Shown: positions 19,662 to 29,133 of the stretch, one piece after another
Layout of the letters: the number at the start of each line of letters is the position of its first letter
How positions within the stretch are numbered: the first letter of the stretch is position 1
From: Allobosea sp. BK604
Lineage (GTDB): Bacteria > Pseudomonadota > Alphaproteobacteria > Rhizobiales > Beijerinckiaceae
Direction: 5' to 3'
Assembly (NCBI RefSeq): GCF_004341515.1
Contig: NZ_SLZF01000004.1
Span: 434,001 to 498,000, forward strand
DNA: 64,000 nucleotides
The notes under the pieces: generated by a model
Databases searched by the model: none
The model's input: the letters and a program-made list of their open reading frames with translations, nothing else
Told to the model about the DNA's origin: nothing
Position numbers and translations under genes: made by a program

Positions 19662-21743
19662 TCAAAGGTCGATCAGCTCGCCGGCAAAGGCGGCCCGCTC
19701 CTGGATGAAGAGGAAGCGTGCCTCCGGCTTGTTTCCCATCAGCCGCTCGACCGTATCGGCGGTCTCTTCCTTCGCCTCGTGATCGACCATGACCTTGAGC
19801 AGCGTGCGCTTGCTCGGATCCATGGTGGTCTCCTTGAGCTCGGCCGGCATCATCTCGCCCAGGCCCTTGAAGCGGCCGATCTCGGGCTTCTTGCCCTTGA
19901 ACACCGTCTCCAACAGCTCGTCCTTATGCGCATCGTCACGGGCATAGATCGACTTCGTGCCATGGCGGAGCCGGTAGAGCGGCGGCACCGACAGGTAGAG
20001 ATGGCCCTTCTCGATCAGCCGCGGCATCTGGCGCCAGAAGAAGGTGACGAGCAGCGAGGCGATATGGGCGCCGTCGACATCGGCGTCGGTCATCACGATG
20101 ACCTTCTCATAGCGCAGGTCGTCCTCGCGGAACTGGCTGCCGATGCCGCAGCCGAGCGCCAGGATCAGGTCGGCGAGTTGCTGGTTGGCGTGGAGCTTGT
20201 CGCGCGTCGCATTGGCGACATTGAGGATCTTGCCGCGCAGCGGCAGGATCGCCTGGTTGGCGCGGTTGCGCGCCTGCTTGGCCGAGCCGCCGGCGGAATC
20301 GCCCTCGACGATGAAGATCTCGGAGCCCGCGGCGCCAGCAGAACTGCAATCCGCCAGTTTCCCCGGCAATCTCAGCTTGCGCGTCGCGGTCTTGCGCGAG
20401 ACCTCCTTCTCGAGCCGGCGGCGCAAGCGCTCCTCGGCCCGGTCGACCGACCAGTCGAGCAGCTTGAGCGCCTGTTGCGGTGCCGCAGCGAGCCAATGGT
20501 CGAAGGCGTCGCGCACCGCGTTCTCGACGATGCGGGAGGCCTCAAGGGTCGCGAGCTTGTCCTTGGTCTGACCCTGGAATTCCGGCTCGCGAATGAAGAC
20601 CGAGAGTATGGCGGCGCAGGTGGCCATGACGTCATCAGACGTGACCTGCGCCATGCGCTTCGATTGGCCGATGCGCTCGGCATGGTCGCGCAGGCCGCGC
20701 AGCAGCGCGATGCGCAGGCCGGATTCGTGAGTGCCGCCCTCGGGCGTGGGGATGGTGTTGCAATAGGAGGAGGAGAAGCCGTCCTCGCCGGTCGCGAGCC
20801 AGGCGATCGCCCATTCGAGCGAGCCGTGGCTGCCCTCCTTGGTGATCTTGCCGGAGAAGATCGGCTCGGCGACGAGGTCCTTGCCCTCGATCTCGCGGGC
20901 CAGGTAGTCGCGCAGGCCGCCGGGGAAACGGAAGACGGCCTCGGCCGCGACATCGCCCTCGGGCTTCAGGAGCGACGGGGCGCAGGTCCAGCGGATCTCG
21001 ACGCCGCCGAAGAGATAGGCCTTCGAGCGCGCCATGCGGAACAGGCGGGCAGGCGAGAAATGCGCGCCCTCGCCAAAAATCTGCGCATCGGGATGGAAGC
21101 GAACCTTGGTGCCGCGCCGGTTGGCGACGCGCCCGACCGTCTCGAGCGGCCCTTGCGGAACGCCGCGCGAGAAGACCTGGCGATAGAGCGTCTGGCCGCG
21201 CGCGACCTCGACCTCGAGCCGGTCGGAGAGCGCGTTGACGACGGAGACGCCGACGCCGTGCAGGCCGCCCGAGGTCTCATAGGCCTTCGAGTCGAACTTA
21301 CCGCCGGCATGCAGCGTCGTCATGATGACTTCAAGCGCCGATTTGCCGGGGAACTTCGGATGCGGATCGACCGGGATGCCGCGACCATTGTCGTTGACGG
21401 CGAGCGAGCCGTCCTCGAACAGCTCGACGTCGATGAAGGTGGCGTGGCCGGCGACGGCCTCGTCCATGGCGTTGTCGATCACCTCGGCGAAGAGATGGTG
21501 CAGCGCGCGCTCATCGGTGCCGCCGATATACATGCCTGGGCGGCGACGGACAGGCTCCAGACCTTCCAGCACCTCGATGGCGGAAGCGGTATAGCCGGTC
21601 TCGGACAAGGTGCCGTTGCCGCGCGGCGCGCTGTTGCCCGCGGCAGCTTTGGCCGGCTGTGCCGGCTCGCGCTTCTCCGGCGGCGCCGGCGGGCGCGCCG
21701 CGCTGTTGTCATTCCCGCCAAAAAGATCGCCGCTTTCAGCCAT
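19662..21743 (-). CDS. parE: DNA topoisomerase IV subunit B
   Basis: About 693 aa; ATPase subunit of topoisomerase IV, which decatenates daughter chromosomes with ParC. GHKL ATPase motifs: EVIDNAMDEAVAG (catalytic Glu/Asn), VNDNGRGIPVD and SGGLHGVGVSVVNAL. TOPRIM motifs: IFIVEGDSAGGSAKQ and VMTDADVDGAHI. The C-terminal GRFKGLGEMMPAELKETTMDP is typical. ParE rather than GyrB because the ~170-aa GyrB insertion is absent. The ATG at 21743 has GGCGGA 6 nt before it and is preferred to the GTG at 21761. The N-terminal ~50 residues are Pro/Ala-rich and likely disordered. Confidence 0.95.
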   Translation of the reverse strand: MAESGDLFGGNDNSAARPPAPPEKREPAQPAKAAAGNSAPRGNGTLSETGYTASAIEVLEGLEPVRRRPGMYIGGTDERALHHLFAEVIDNAMDEAVAGHATFIDVELFEDGSLAVNDNGRGIPVDPHPKFPGKSALEVIMTTLHAGGKFDSKAYETSGGLHGVGVSVVNALSDRLEVEVARGQTLYRQVFSRGVPQGPLETVGRVANRRGTKVRFHPDAQIFGEGAHFSPARLFRMARSKAYLFGGVEIRWTCAPSLLKPEGDVAAEAVFRFPGGLRDYLAREIEGKDLVAEPIFSGKITKEGSHGSLEWAIAWLATGEDGFSSSYCNTIPTPEGGTHESGLRIALLRGLRDHAERIGQSKRMAQVTSDDVMATCAAILSVFIREPEFQGQTKDKLATLEASRIVENAVRDAFDHWLAAAPQQALKLLDWSVDRAEERLRRRLEKEVSRKTATRKLRLPGKLADCSSAGAAGSEIFIVEGDSAGGSAKQARNRANQAILPLRGKILNVANATRDKLHANQQLADLILALGCGIGSQFREDDLRYEKVIVMTDADVDGAHIASLLVTFFWRQMPRLIEKGHLYLSVPPLYRLRHGTKSIYARDDAHKDELLETVFKGKKPEIGRFKGLGEMMPAELKETTMDPSKRTLLKVMVDHEAKEETADTVERLMGNKPEARFLFIQERAAFAGELIDL

Positions 21744-21915
21744 TCGGTTCCGCCGGTCCACCTGATTCGCAACGCCCTAGACTAGCGCAAGGTCGCTGTC
21801 ATCCGCCTTAACGGACATAGCAGAGCCGTCATGCGGGGGCGAAGGTCTCCAGGAAAATCGCGGTGGATTTGTGGGCTCGGCGTGCAAAGCCCCGAATGGC
21901 GCTGCCAAGGCCGGT

Positions 21916-22290
21916 TCAGCTCGTCCGGGCGACGATCCAGGCGAAGATCGCCATCGAGGCAATGGTGAGCAGCGAGCCGACGACCGCGAAGGGCTCGAAG
22001 GAACGGTCGCCGAAGGCAAGGCCGGCCAGCCCGGTTCCTAGTGACGCGAGCCCGAGAATGGCAAAGCCGAAATGCCAATAGGCGAGGCGGCCATCCGCCG
22101 CGGGCACGACGCGGTAGTACAGGCCGGCCAGGAACATCGAGACCCAGCCGATCAGGTTGATATGGGCATGCAGGGTTTGCAGCCGGTGATCCTGGCTGAT
22201 GCCCATGGCGATGCCCAATCCCATCCCGGCGAGGGCGAGCAGCGGGGCGAAACGAAGGAAGAGGGTGGCCGACGGCGTGCGCGGGGTCAT
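21916..22290 (-). CDS. Small four-helix membrane protein related to cbb3 oxidase subunit I (CcoN-like)
   Basis: 124-aa integral membrane protein with four predicted segments (about 10-30, 42-62, 70-92, 98-120). The motif HAHINLIGWVSMFLAGLYYRVVP resembles a heme-copper oxidase subunit I helix with heme-ligating His, but the protein is only a quarter of CcoN length, so it cannot be an oxidase subunit by itself. Such short CcoN-like proteins occur in many alphaproteobacteria near respiration or NO genes and have no known role. It is isolated here. A 12-bp palindrome lies 35 bp upstream. Confidence 0.7.
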   Translation of the reverse strand: MTPRTPSATLFLRFAPLLALAGMGLGIAMGISQDHRLQTLHAHINLIGWVSMFLAGLYYRVVPAADGRLAYWHFGFAILGLASLGTGLAGLAFGDRSFEPFAVVGSLLTIASMAIFAWIVARTS

Positions 22291-22324
22291 GGCGTTGCTT
22301 TCTGGCTCAAGTCAACTGGATGGC

Positions 22325-22336
22325 CGAAGTACTTCG
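22325..22336. promoter_or_regulatory. Perfect 12-bp palindrome upstream of the CcoN-like gene
   Basis: CGAAGTACTTCG is a perfect dyad 35 bp before the start of the CcoN-like gene. The position fits an operator near the promoter. It does not match the FNR or NsrR consensus, so the binding factor is unknown. Confidence 0.3.
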
Positions 22337-22525
22337 ATTCGGTAGTTCCGCTGTCATGCAGATGATGGAGGCAGTTGCGTCTGGCTATTTTGGACTAAGC
22401 CAGTTGCGCCCACCTGGGAACGAATCCGGCTCATGTGGCGTTAAGTCAGCCCGACGGACACTCAGACCGAAGTCGGGCTTCGCAATTCGCTGCGATGAGC
22501 TATAACTTTGGCAGGGGGACGAGCC

Positions 22526-22720
22526 ATGACATCGCATGCGCCGGTACCAAGGGTGAAGCTGGCTGGACTGGAGCGGACCGCTCGTCTTGCCGGCGAAGCT
22601 TTCGCGCATGAGGACCTGGCCGTCCTGCCCCCGCGCTTCGGCATGAGCCAGTCCCGGCGCCTCTGGTGGCTGGTCGCCGCGATTGCGCTGGCCGGGCTTG
22701 TCGCCCTGGCGCTGCGCTAA
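22526..22720 (+). CDS. Small C-terminally membrane-anchored protein (hypothetical)
   Basis: 64-aa protein I do not recognise. The N-terminal ~45 residues are soluble; the C-terminus is one hydrophobic segment (WWLVAAIALAGLVALAL). It has a good ribosome site (CAGGGGGAC, 7 nt before the ATG) and a TATAAC about 20 bp upstream that could be a -10 element of a very short leader. It is transcribed divergently from the CcoN-like gene. It might be a tail-anchored small membrane protein. Confidence 0.6.
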   Translation: MTSHAPVPRVKLAGLERTARLAGEAFAHEDLAVLPPRFGMSQSRRLWWLVAAIALAGLVALALR

Positions 22721-22820
22721 GGCATCGGGCAAGGGACCGACGCGGCAGTCGGCCATTTTTGCCGGCGCGGGCCTTTTGCCCGGCTGGTGCGTCGCGGCAC
22801 CCCCAATATGAATACAGACC

Positions 22821-23966
22821 CTAGGCAACAAGCTCGCCGGCGATCAGCCGGTCGTAGAAGGCGAAATGCGCCTGTGCCGCATCATCCCAGGATTTTGCGA
22901 GATCGACGCCGATCGCTTCCGCCTTGCGGGCATGGGCGGCGAGGATGGCTTCGGCGAAGACCTCCGGCGTCGCATCGATCGGACAGAGCACCGTGGCGGG
23001 ATTGTCGATCTTGGCTTTGAGCGAAGGCGCGAGGTCGAATTCGTCCGGCAGCTCCGGGAACGTGGAGACCAGGGGTATAGCTAGCTGGCTAACGGCCTGA
23101 AAGCTGCCGCGCCGCGTGCTGATGCCGTCGGTGAAGGGCAGCAGGAAGACGTCGGCTGCCGAGAGGGCCGCCATCAGCTCGCCCTCGTCGTCGATACGGC
23201 CGCGGAAATCGAGCCAGTCGAGCATGCCGAGCTCGCCGGCGAGCCCGAAGAAGGCCTCGCGATCCCCTGGCTTGTCCCAGAGAAAATCGCCGCAGATCAG
23301 CAGTCGGGCTTTCGTGCCACGCTCGTGCAGTGCCTTGACCACGCGCAGCAGCATGTCCGGGCGCTTGCTGGCATAGAGCACGCCGAAATAGCCGATGACC
23401 AGTTCGGCGGCCTTGTCACCGGCGCCGCGTGTTTTCAGGCGCTCCTCGGCAACACGCGTCGGATCGATCCGGGCCGGCATGATATTGGGACCGATCGGGA
23501 TGACGGGGGCCGCCTGCTTCTTCCTCTCGCCGACCAGCGGTGTCCGGAGGAAACTCTCGCGCTGCTGCTGCGAGACCAAGATGAAGCCGTCGGTGGCCAC
23601 CACGTCCGGGATCATCGAGAGATAGCGCAGCCGGTTGAGCGAGGCCCATTCGTGCAGGGTCACGGCGATGCGGCCCTTGCGGGTCATGAGGCGAGCCGCC
23701 ATCAGCGCCGAGCCGGGCAGGATCGCATTGCCCCAGCCCTCGACCGGGAGCTGGAAATGCGCGACCTGACCATGCCGCAGGGCAGCGGCGACAGCAGAGA
23801 CGAAGGCGACGGGTTGCTGCGGCTCGATCGTCCGCATCGTGACGAAGCCGGGGCGATGGGCGTTGATCGCATCACAGAGGCGGCGCGAATAATCCATCAC
23901 CGCGCAGGTGACCGGCCGGGCCGAACCGAAGATCACGACGGCGGGTGTCGGGGAGGGGGAACGCAT
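22821..23966 (-). CDS. Glycosyltransferase (GT4-like)
   Basis: 381-aa GT-B fold glycosyltransferase. The N-terminal domain has FGSARPVTCAVMDYSRRL and RIAVTLHEWASLNRLRYLS; the C-terminal domain begins VIGYFGVLYASKRPDMLLRVV, followed by LLICGDFLWDK and the nucleotide-sugar segment AADVFLLPFTDGISTRRGSF, where a conserved Glu of GT4 enzymes seems to be replaced. It probably acts in surface polysaccharide synthesis together with the divergent FkbM-type methyltransferase gene; donor and acceptor sugars are unknown. Confidence 0.85.
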   Translation of the reverse strand: MRSPSPTPAVVIFGSARPVTCAVMDYSRRLCDAINAHRPGFVTMRTIEPQQPVAFVSAVAAALRHGQVAHFQLPVEGWGNAILPGSALMAARLMTRKGRIAVTLHEWASLNRLRYLSMIPDVVATDGFILVSQQQRESFLRTPLVGERKKQAAPVIPIGPNIMPARIDPTRVAEERLKTRGAGDKAAELVIGYFGVLYASKRPDMLLRVVKALHERGTKARLLICGDFLWDKPGDREAFFGLAGELGMLDWLDFRGRIDDEGELMAALSAADVFLLPFTDGISTRRGSFQAVSQLAIPLVSTFPELPDEFDLAPSLKAKIDNPATVLCPIDATPEVFAEAILAAHARKAEAIGVDLAKSWDDAAQAHFAFYDRLIAGELVA

Positions 23967-24180
23967 GCGGGCTGCGGCTCATCAGAGGGGCTCACAGGCG
24001 TCATGGCACGGCTTTCCTAAGGTTAGGTTTGTAACGGTCGGTGCCGAGCACTCCGGCACCGTCTCAGCGCATTGGTAAGGTTGACGGGCGCAATGATTGG
24101 AGCCGCCGCGCAACTGCGCCTATGGTCCGCATGCCCCAACGTCGCTGCGCCGACGTTCGGCGCTGCTTCGAGGTCTGCCT

Positions 24181-25116
24181 ATGTCCGATATCGTGTTGCG
24201 CGCTGATCGATCCGTCGGTGACGTCTCGGTCATCGAACGTTTGGCACTATCGGGCTTGAAGCTGTCATCGCAGTTGCTCGAGCCGACGCATTTCAAGGGC
24301 TATGGGCGCATCGCTTCGCTGCTTCGCCGGGCGGCGCCGGGGCGCCATGTGGTTCTGGAACTCGATCGCGGCAGCCGTTTCAGGTTCCCATTCGGCGATG
24401 CCTATTGGAGCCGGCTGCTCGCGCCGGGCGTGGTCTACGAGCCGGAGATGATGGCACTCTTTCGCCTGATCCGCGGCCAGGACTACGGCTTCGTCGATTG
24501 CGGCGCCAATTTCGGCTATTGGTCGATCCTGGTTTCCGGACAGGCGCTCGGCGGACATCCGGCCATCGCGATCGAAGCCTCCGGGCGCAACGCCGCCGAG
24601 CTCAAGGCCAATGCGGCGGTCAATCAGAACCGCTTCGAGGTCGTGCACGCTGCCGTCGCCGAGGCCGATGGCGGCGTCGTGACATTGGGAGGCCCGACCC
24701 ATGAGGGCCTCGCCATCGTCGACGCGGCCCAGGCGGGACCGGGCGCTGAAACCGTCTCCTGTGTCTCGCTCGACGGCCTGCTGGAGAGATTGCCCTGGTT
24801 CTCCCAGCGAAAGAGCCTGGTGCTGAAGCTCGATGTCGAGGGCGTCGAGGAGGCCGCCTTGCGTGGCGCCAGCGAGATGCTGCGGCGCGACACGCTGCTG
24901 ATCTACGAGGAGCAGGGCTCCGACACGGCACATGCCAATACGAAGTTCGTATCGGGCGCGCTCGGCATGCCGGTCTTCGTCTATGACGGCCAGCGCTTCA
25001 AGGAGGCCGCCGATCCGCTCGCCGCGATGAGCGCGATGAAGACGAACAGGCGGCGCGGCTACAATGTGCTGGCGACGACCTCGCCGGATTGGCTCAGGCT
25101 CCTGCGCAGCGCGTAG
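24181..25116 (+). CDS. FkbM family methyltransferase
   Basis: 311-aa SAM-dependent methyltransferase of the FkbM family. The SAM motif appears as GFVDCGANFGYWSIL, followed by AIEASGRNAAELKANAAVN, and late family motifs SLDGLLE and LVLKLDVEGVEEAALRGA, then LLIYEEQG. FkbM enzymes O-methylate sugars or polyketides; next to a glycosyltransferase this suggests methylation of an exported glycan. The ATG at 24181 fits the family start; longer in-frame starts give an unrelated N-terminus. Confidence 0.88.
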   Translation: MSDIVLRADRSVGDVSVIERLALSGLKLSSQLLEPTHFKGYGRIASLLRRAAPGRHVVLELDRGSRFRFPFGDAYWSRLLAPGVVYEPEMMALFRLIRGQDYGFVDCGANFGYWSILVSGQALGGHPAIAIEASGRNAAELKANAAVNQNRFEVVHAAVAEADGGVVTLGGPTHEGLAIVDAAQAGPGAETVSCVSLDGLLERLPWFSQRKSLVLKLDVEGVEEAALRGASEMLRRDTLLIYEEQGSDTAHANTKFVSGALGMPVFVYDGQRFKEAADPLAAMSAMKTNRRRGYNVLATTSPDWLRLLRSA

Positions 25117-25267
25117 CCCCTGTGGCATCGAGCCGGTCTTTGGCAGCACGACCATAACCGCGTCGGCACTGCGAAATCCGGCACCAATCTCGCCACCAGG
25201 GTCGGCAGCGTCACCTTAAGCCATCATCGCAGTCTCTGAGCCGGGCGGCTCGCCGGAAGCGCCGCAC

Positions 25268-25300
25268 ACAAAAAACCGGGGCGTTTCCGCCCCGGTGTTT
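25268..25300 (-). terminator. Rho-independent terminator of glnA
   Basis: ACCGGGGCG (25275-25283), a TTTC loop and CGCCCCGGT (25288-25296) form a strong GC hairpin. Read on the minus strand it is followed by a run of T (the A-run at 25270-25275). It lies ~75 bp after the glnA stop, so it ends the glnB-glnA transcript. Confidence 0.85.
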
Positions 25301-25370
25301 CAGGTGGATCGCGAACCATTCGCGATCGGGAGGAAGATCGACGCGCCGGGCCGAGCCCGGCGCGCAAATC

Positions 25371-26780
25371 TCAGTAGGAATAGTACATCGCGAACTCGAC
25401 CGGGTGCGGCGTCATCTCGAAGCGCGCCACATCCTGCATCTTGAGCTCGATATAGCTCTCGATGAAGTCGTCATTGAAGACGCCACCGGCCTTGAGGAAG
25501 GCGTTGTCCTTCTTGAGCGCCTCGAGCGCCTCGCGCAGCGAGCCGCAGACGGTCGGGATCTTCTTCAGCTCGCGCGGCGGCAGGTCGTAGAGATCCTTGT
25601 CCATGGCCGGGCCGGGATCGATCTTGTTCACGATGCCGTCGAGGCCGGCCATCAGCATGGCGGCGAAGGCGAGATAGGGGTTCGCCATCGGATCGGGGAA
25701 GCGGACCTCGACGCGCTTGGCCTTCGGCGAGGTCGTCCACGGGATACGGCAGGAAGCCGAGCGGTTGCGGGCCGAATAGGCGAGCAGGACCGGGGCCTCA
25801 TAGCCTGGGACCAGGCGCTTATAGGAGTTGGTCGACGGGTTGGTGAAGGCGTTCAGGGCCTTGGCGTGCTTGATGATGCCGCCGATGTACCAGAGGCACT
25901 CCTGCGACAGGTCGGCGTACTTGTTGCCGGCCATGATCGGCTTGCCACCCTTCCAGATCGACTGGTGGACGTGCATGCCCGAGCCGTTATCGCCATAGAT
26001 CGGCTTCGGCATGAAGGTCGCGGTCTTGCCGTAGCTCTGCGCGACATTGTGGATCGCGTACTTATAGACCTGCATCTGGTCGGCCATGTGGGTCAGCGTG
26101 TCGAACTTCATGCCGAGTTCGTGCTGCGCCGAGGCGACCTCGTGGTGATGCTTCTCGACCTTGACGCCCATGGCAGCCATGGCCGCCAGCATCTCGCCGC
26201 GCATGTCCTGCGCCGAATCCTGCGGCGGGACCGGGAAATAGCCGCCCTTGGTGGCGATGCGGTGGCCGAGATTGCCGCCTTCGTATTCGGTCATGCCGTT
26301 GATCGGCAGCTCGATGTTGTCGAGCTTGAAGCCGGTGTTGTACGGATCGGCCGAGATTTTGACGTCGTCGAAGACGAAGAATTCAGCCTCGGGGCCGACA
26401 TAGATCGTGTCGCCGATGCCGGTCGACTTGAGATAGGCCTCGGCCTTCTTGGCGATGCCGCGCGGGTCGCGGTTATAGGGCTCGCCGGTGGCCGGCTCGA
26501 GCACGTCGCAGGTGATGACCATGGTCGAGGCGGAGAAGAACGGGTCGATGACGGCGGTCGTCGGATCCGGCATCAGCAGCATGTCGGACTCGTTGATCGC
26601 CTTCCAGCCGGCGATCGAGGAACCGTCGAACATCGTGCCTTCGGCGAAGATGTCCTCGTCGATCATGGTGATGTCGAACGTCACATGCTGCCACTTGCCG
26701 CGCGGGTCGGTGAAGCGGAAGTCCACATACTTGACGTCGTTGTCCTTGATCGCCTTGAGGACGTCCTTGGCGTTCTTCAT
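25371..26780 (-). CDS. glnA: Glutamine synthetase type I
   Basis: 469-aa GlnA (GSI-beta), which makes glutamine from glutamate, ammonia and ATP in a dodecamer. Conserved motifs: DGSSIAGW, the ATP/metal regions EAEFFVFDD and GMKFDTL with [13 protein letters not shown], and [11 protein letters not shown]. The adenylylation site Tyr398 is in KDLYDLPP, so activity should be controlled by GlnE through PII. It follows glnB in an operon with a 97-bp gap holding a small hairpin (26825-26839). AGAGGA precedes the ATG. Confidence 0.98.
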   Translation of the reverse strand: MKNAKDVLKAIKDNDVKYVDFRFTDPRGKWQHVTFDITMIDEDIFAEGTMFDGSSIAGWKAINESDMLLMPDPTTAVIDPFFSASTMVITCDVLEPATGEPYNRDPRGIAKKAEAYLKSTGIGDTIYVGPEAEFFVFDDVKISADPYNTGFKLDNIELPINGMTEYEGGNLGHRIATKGGYFPVPPQDSAQDMRGEMLAAMAAMGVKVEKHHHEVASAQHELGMKFDTLTHMADQMQVYKYAIHNVAQSYGKTATFMPKPIYGDNGSGMHVHQSIWKGGKPIMAGNKYADLSQECLWYIGGIIKHAKALNAFTNPSTNSYKRLVPGYEAPVLLAYSARNRSASCRIPWTTSPKAKRVEVRFPDPMANPYLAFAAMLMAGLDGIVNKIDPGPAMDKDLYDLPPRELKKIPTVCGSLREALEALKKDNAFLKAGGVFNDDFIESYIELKMQDVARFEMTPHPVEFAMYYSY

Positions 26781-26877
26781 CTTCGCATTCCTCTCGAAAG
26801 CAGTTTCTCAATTCCATCGATCCGCGGGTCTTCGACCCGGCGGTAAGCCGATCTCGTGGGTTCGGGATTGAAGCCCG

Positions 26878-27282
<405 letters not shown>

Positions 27283-27430
27283 TCAGCCCGGCCGATGCAA
27301 TGCCGAAATGTCCGGGCCGATGGTCCCGGCAGCCATTTCGACAGCGCGTCGCGGCAGGTGATGCCGTTGCTGCCCTGCTCATAGCATCGGCCCGGGCGCC
27401 TCGCCATGTGGGAGCAGGGCGCGAACCGCC

Positions 27431-27459
27431 TCTTCATGAGGCGGAATTCCGCCTATAAT
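27431..27459 (+). promoter_or_regulatory. Candidate sigma-70-type promoter in the glnB-nnr intergenic region
   Basis: A perfect TATAAT (27454-27459) stands 84 bp before the nnr start; the hexamer 17 bp upstream (TCTTCA, 27431-27436) is a weak -35. The same place has two overlapping inverted repeats: CCGCCTC/GAGGCGG (27426-27444) and AGGCGGAATTCCGCCT (27439-27454), which cannot both pair at once and could be an operator. The rest of the 326-bp gap (27217-27542) between divergent glnB and nnr shows no gene. I searched for -24/-12 sigma-54 elements for glnB and found none convincing. Confidence 0.35.
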
Positions 27460-27542
27460 TTATGCAGATGCCGCTTCAATAGACAATCCCCGTCACAAGG
27501 GACGGGCTTGCCCACGAGGGGCTGCTTTCGGATGATGCGGGC

Positions 27543-29075
27543 GTGAGCATTTCCGACAAGACCATGCTGGCGCTGCTGACGCCTCGCGAGATGGCGCAGG
27601 CCGACAAGGCCGCGATCGCGGCGGGTACGCCTGGACTCGTCCTGATGGAGCGAGCCGGCAAGGCCGTAGCCGATTCGGTCAGCCGCCGGGTGCGGCCGGG
27701 GCAACGCATCCTGGCGCTGTGCGGGCCGGGCAATAATGGCGGAGACGGCTTCGTCGCGGCGCGGCTGCTGCGCGAGCGTGGCTATGCCGTGACTCTGGCG
27801 CTCGCCGGCGAGCGGGCGGCGCTTGCGGGCGATGCCGCTGCCATGGCCGCGCGCTGGACCGGCGCGGTCGAGCCACTCGCGGCCGCCAAACCGGAGGAGG
27901 CGGCGCTCATCGTCGATGCCCTGTTCGGTGCCGGGCTCAGCCGGCCACTTTCCGGGGAGGTGGCGGATCTGGTTGAGCGCGTGAACACCGCGGACGCTGC
28001 AATCGTCGCCGTGGATGTGCCGAGCGGGCTCTCGGGCGAGACCGGGCAGGCGCAGGGACCGGTCGTAAGGGCCGACGAGACCGTCACATTCTTCAGGCTG
28101 AAGCCAGGTCATCTGCTTCAGCCGGGGCGGGCGCTTTGCGGCGTGACCACGCTCGCTGATATTGGCATCAGCGAAGCGGCGGCGTTCGGGCCGGGCGGCC
28201 TCAGCCCGGCGTCTTTCCGCAACGATCCGCGGCTTTGGTGGTCTGCTTGGCCGATCCATGGGGTCGAGACCCACAAGTATCAGCGCGGCGCCGTGCTCGT
28301 CCTGGCCGGAGGCCTTGCTGGCGTGGGGGCGCCGCGCCTGAGCGCGCGTGCGGCGCTCAGAATCGGCGCCGGGCTCGCGACCGTCGCCTGCCGGCCGGAA
28401 GCGCTCGCTGCACATGCTGCGCGTGGGCCGGACGCGCTGATGCAGAGAGCCGTGGCCGAACCCGACGAACTCGATGCCCTGCTGGCGGAAAAGCGCCTTG
28501 CCGCTGTACTCGCCGGCCCGGCCCTCGGGCTCGACGCGACCGCGCGCCAGCAGGTGATGGCTGTGCTGCGCAGCCCGGTGCCGGCCGTGTTCGATGCCGA
28601 TGCATTGAGCCTGCTCGCGGCGCGGACCGGCTCGCTGAAGCGAGCCATCGCGAAACGCGGCGCGCTATGCGTGCTGACGCCGCATGAGGGCGAATTCCAT
28701 CGACTGTTCGGGGGCTTGCCCGAGATCGCGCAGGCGACGTCCAAACTGGAGCGGGCACGACGCGCTTCTGCCTATACTGGGGCGGTGATCGTGCTCAAGG
28801 GGCCGGATACGGTGATCGCCGATCCGGCTGGTGAGGCTGCGATCAATGTCACCGGCTCTTCGGCCCTGGCGACCGCCGGTTCGGGCGATGTGCTCGGCGG
28901 CATCATCGCGGGGCTTCTGGCGCAAGGCATGCCTGCCTACGAGGCTGCCGCGGCGGCCGTCTGGCTGCACGGCATGGCCGGCGAATCCTGTGGCCCCGGG
29001 CTGATCGCGGATGACCTGCCCGAGGCGATCAAGTCAGTGGCTGCCGAACTTCGCCATCAACCGAAGCGCGACTGA
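27543..29075 (+). CDS. nnr: Bifunctional NAD(P)H-hydrate epimerase / ADP-dependent NAD(P)H-hydrate dehydratase
   Basis: 510-aa fusion of NnrE and NnrD that repairs hydrated NADH/NADPH. The N-terminal YjeF_N domain has ALCGPGNNGGDGFVAARLL and VAVDVPSGLSGETG. The C-terminal carbohydrate-kinase-like domain has FDADALSLLA, LTPHEGEFHRLFG, IVLKGPDTVIAD and the catalytic ATAGSGDVLGGIIAGLLAQG. The GTG at 27543 or the ATG at 27564 could start it. The linker is intact. It is monocistronic and divergent from glnB. Confidence 0.94.
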   Translation: MSISDKTMLALLTPREMAQADKAAIAAGTPGLVLMERAGKAVADSVSRRVRPGQRILALCGPGNNGGDGFVAARLLRERGYAVTLALAGERAALAGDAAAMAARWTGAVEPLAAAKPEEAALIVDALFGAGLSRPLSGEVADLVERVNTADAAIVAVDVPSGLSGETGQAQGPVVRADETVTFFRLKPGHLLQPGRALCGVTTLADIGISEAAAFGPGGLSPASFRNDPRLWWSAWPIHGVETHKYQRGAVLVLAGGLAGVGAPRLSARAALRIGAGLATVACRPEALAAHAARGPDALMQRAVAEPDELDALLAEKRLAAVLAGPALGLDATARQQVMAVLRSPVPAVFDADALSLLAARTGSLKRAIAKRGALCVLTPHEGEFHRLFGGLPEIAQATSKLERARRASAYTGAVIVLKGPDTVIADPAGEAAINVTGSSALATAGSGDVLGGIIAGLLAQGMPAYEAAAAAVWLHGMAGESCGPGLIADDLPEAIKSVAAELRHQPKRD

Positions 29076-29090
29076 GGGTCTGCACAGGCA

Positions 29091-29120
29091 AAAAAGCGGC
29101 CCGCTTCAACGAAGCGGGCC
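29091..29120 (-). terminator. Rho-independent terminator shared between nnr and the PRC-barrel gene
   Basis: GGCCCGCTTC (29098-29107), AAC loop and GAAGCGGGCC (29111-29120) form a perfect 10-bp stem. On the minus strand the stem is followed by a T-run (A-run 29090-29095), so it terminates the PRC-barrel gene; it may also stop nnr transcripts. Confidence 0.8.
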
Positions 29121-29133
29121 AGTTTGCGCCATT

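Noticed and set aside
26781..26877. Terminator between glnB and glnA
   Set aside because: The CGGGTC/GACCCG hairpin at 26825-26839 has only 6-bp arms and no T-run, so glnB and glnA are best taken as one operon.
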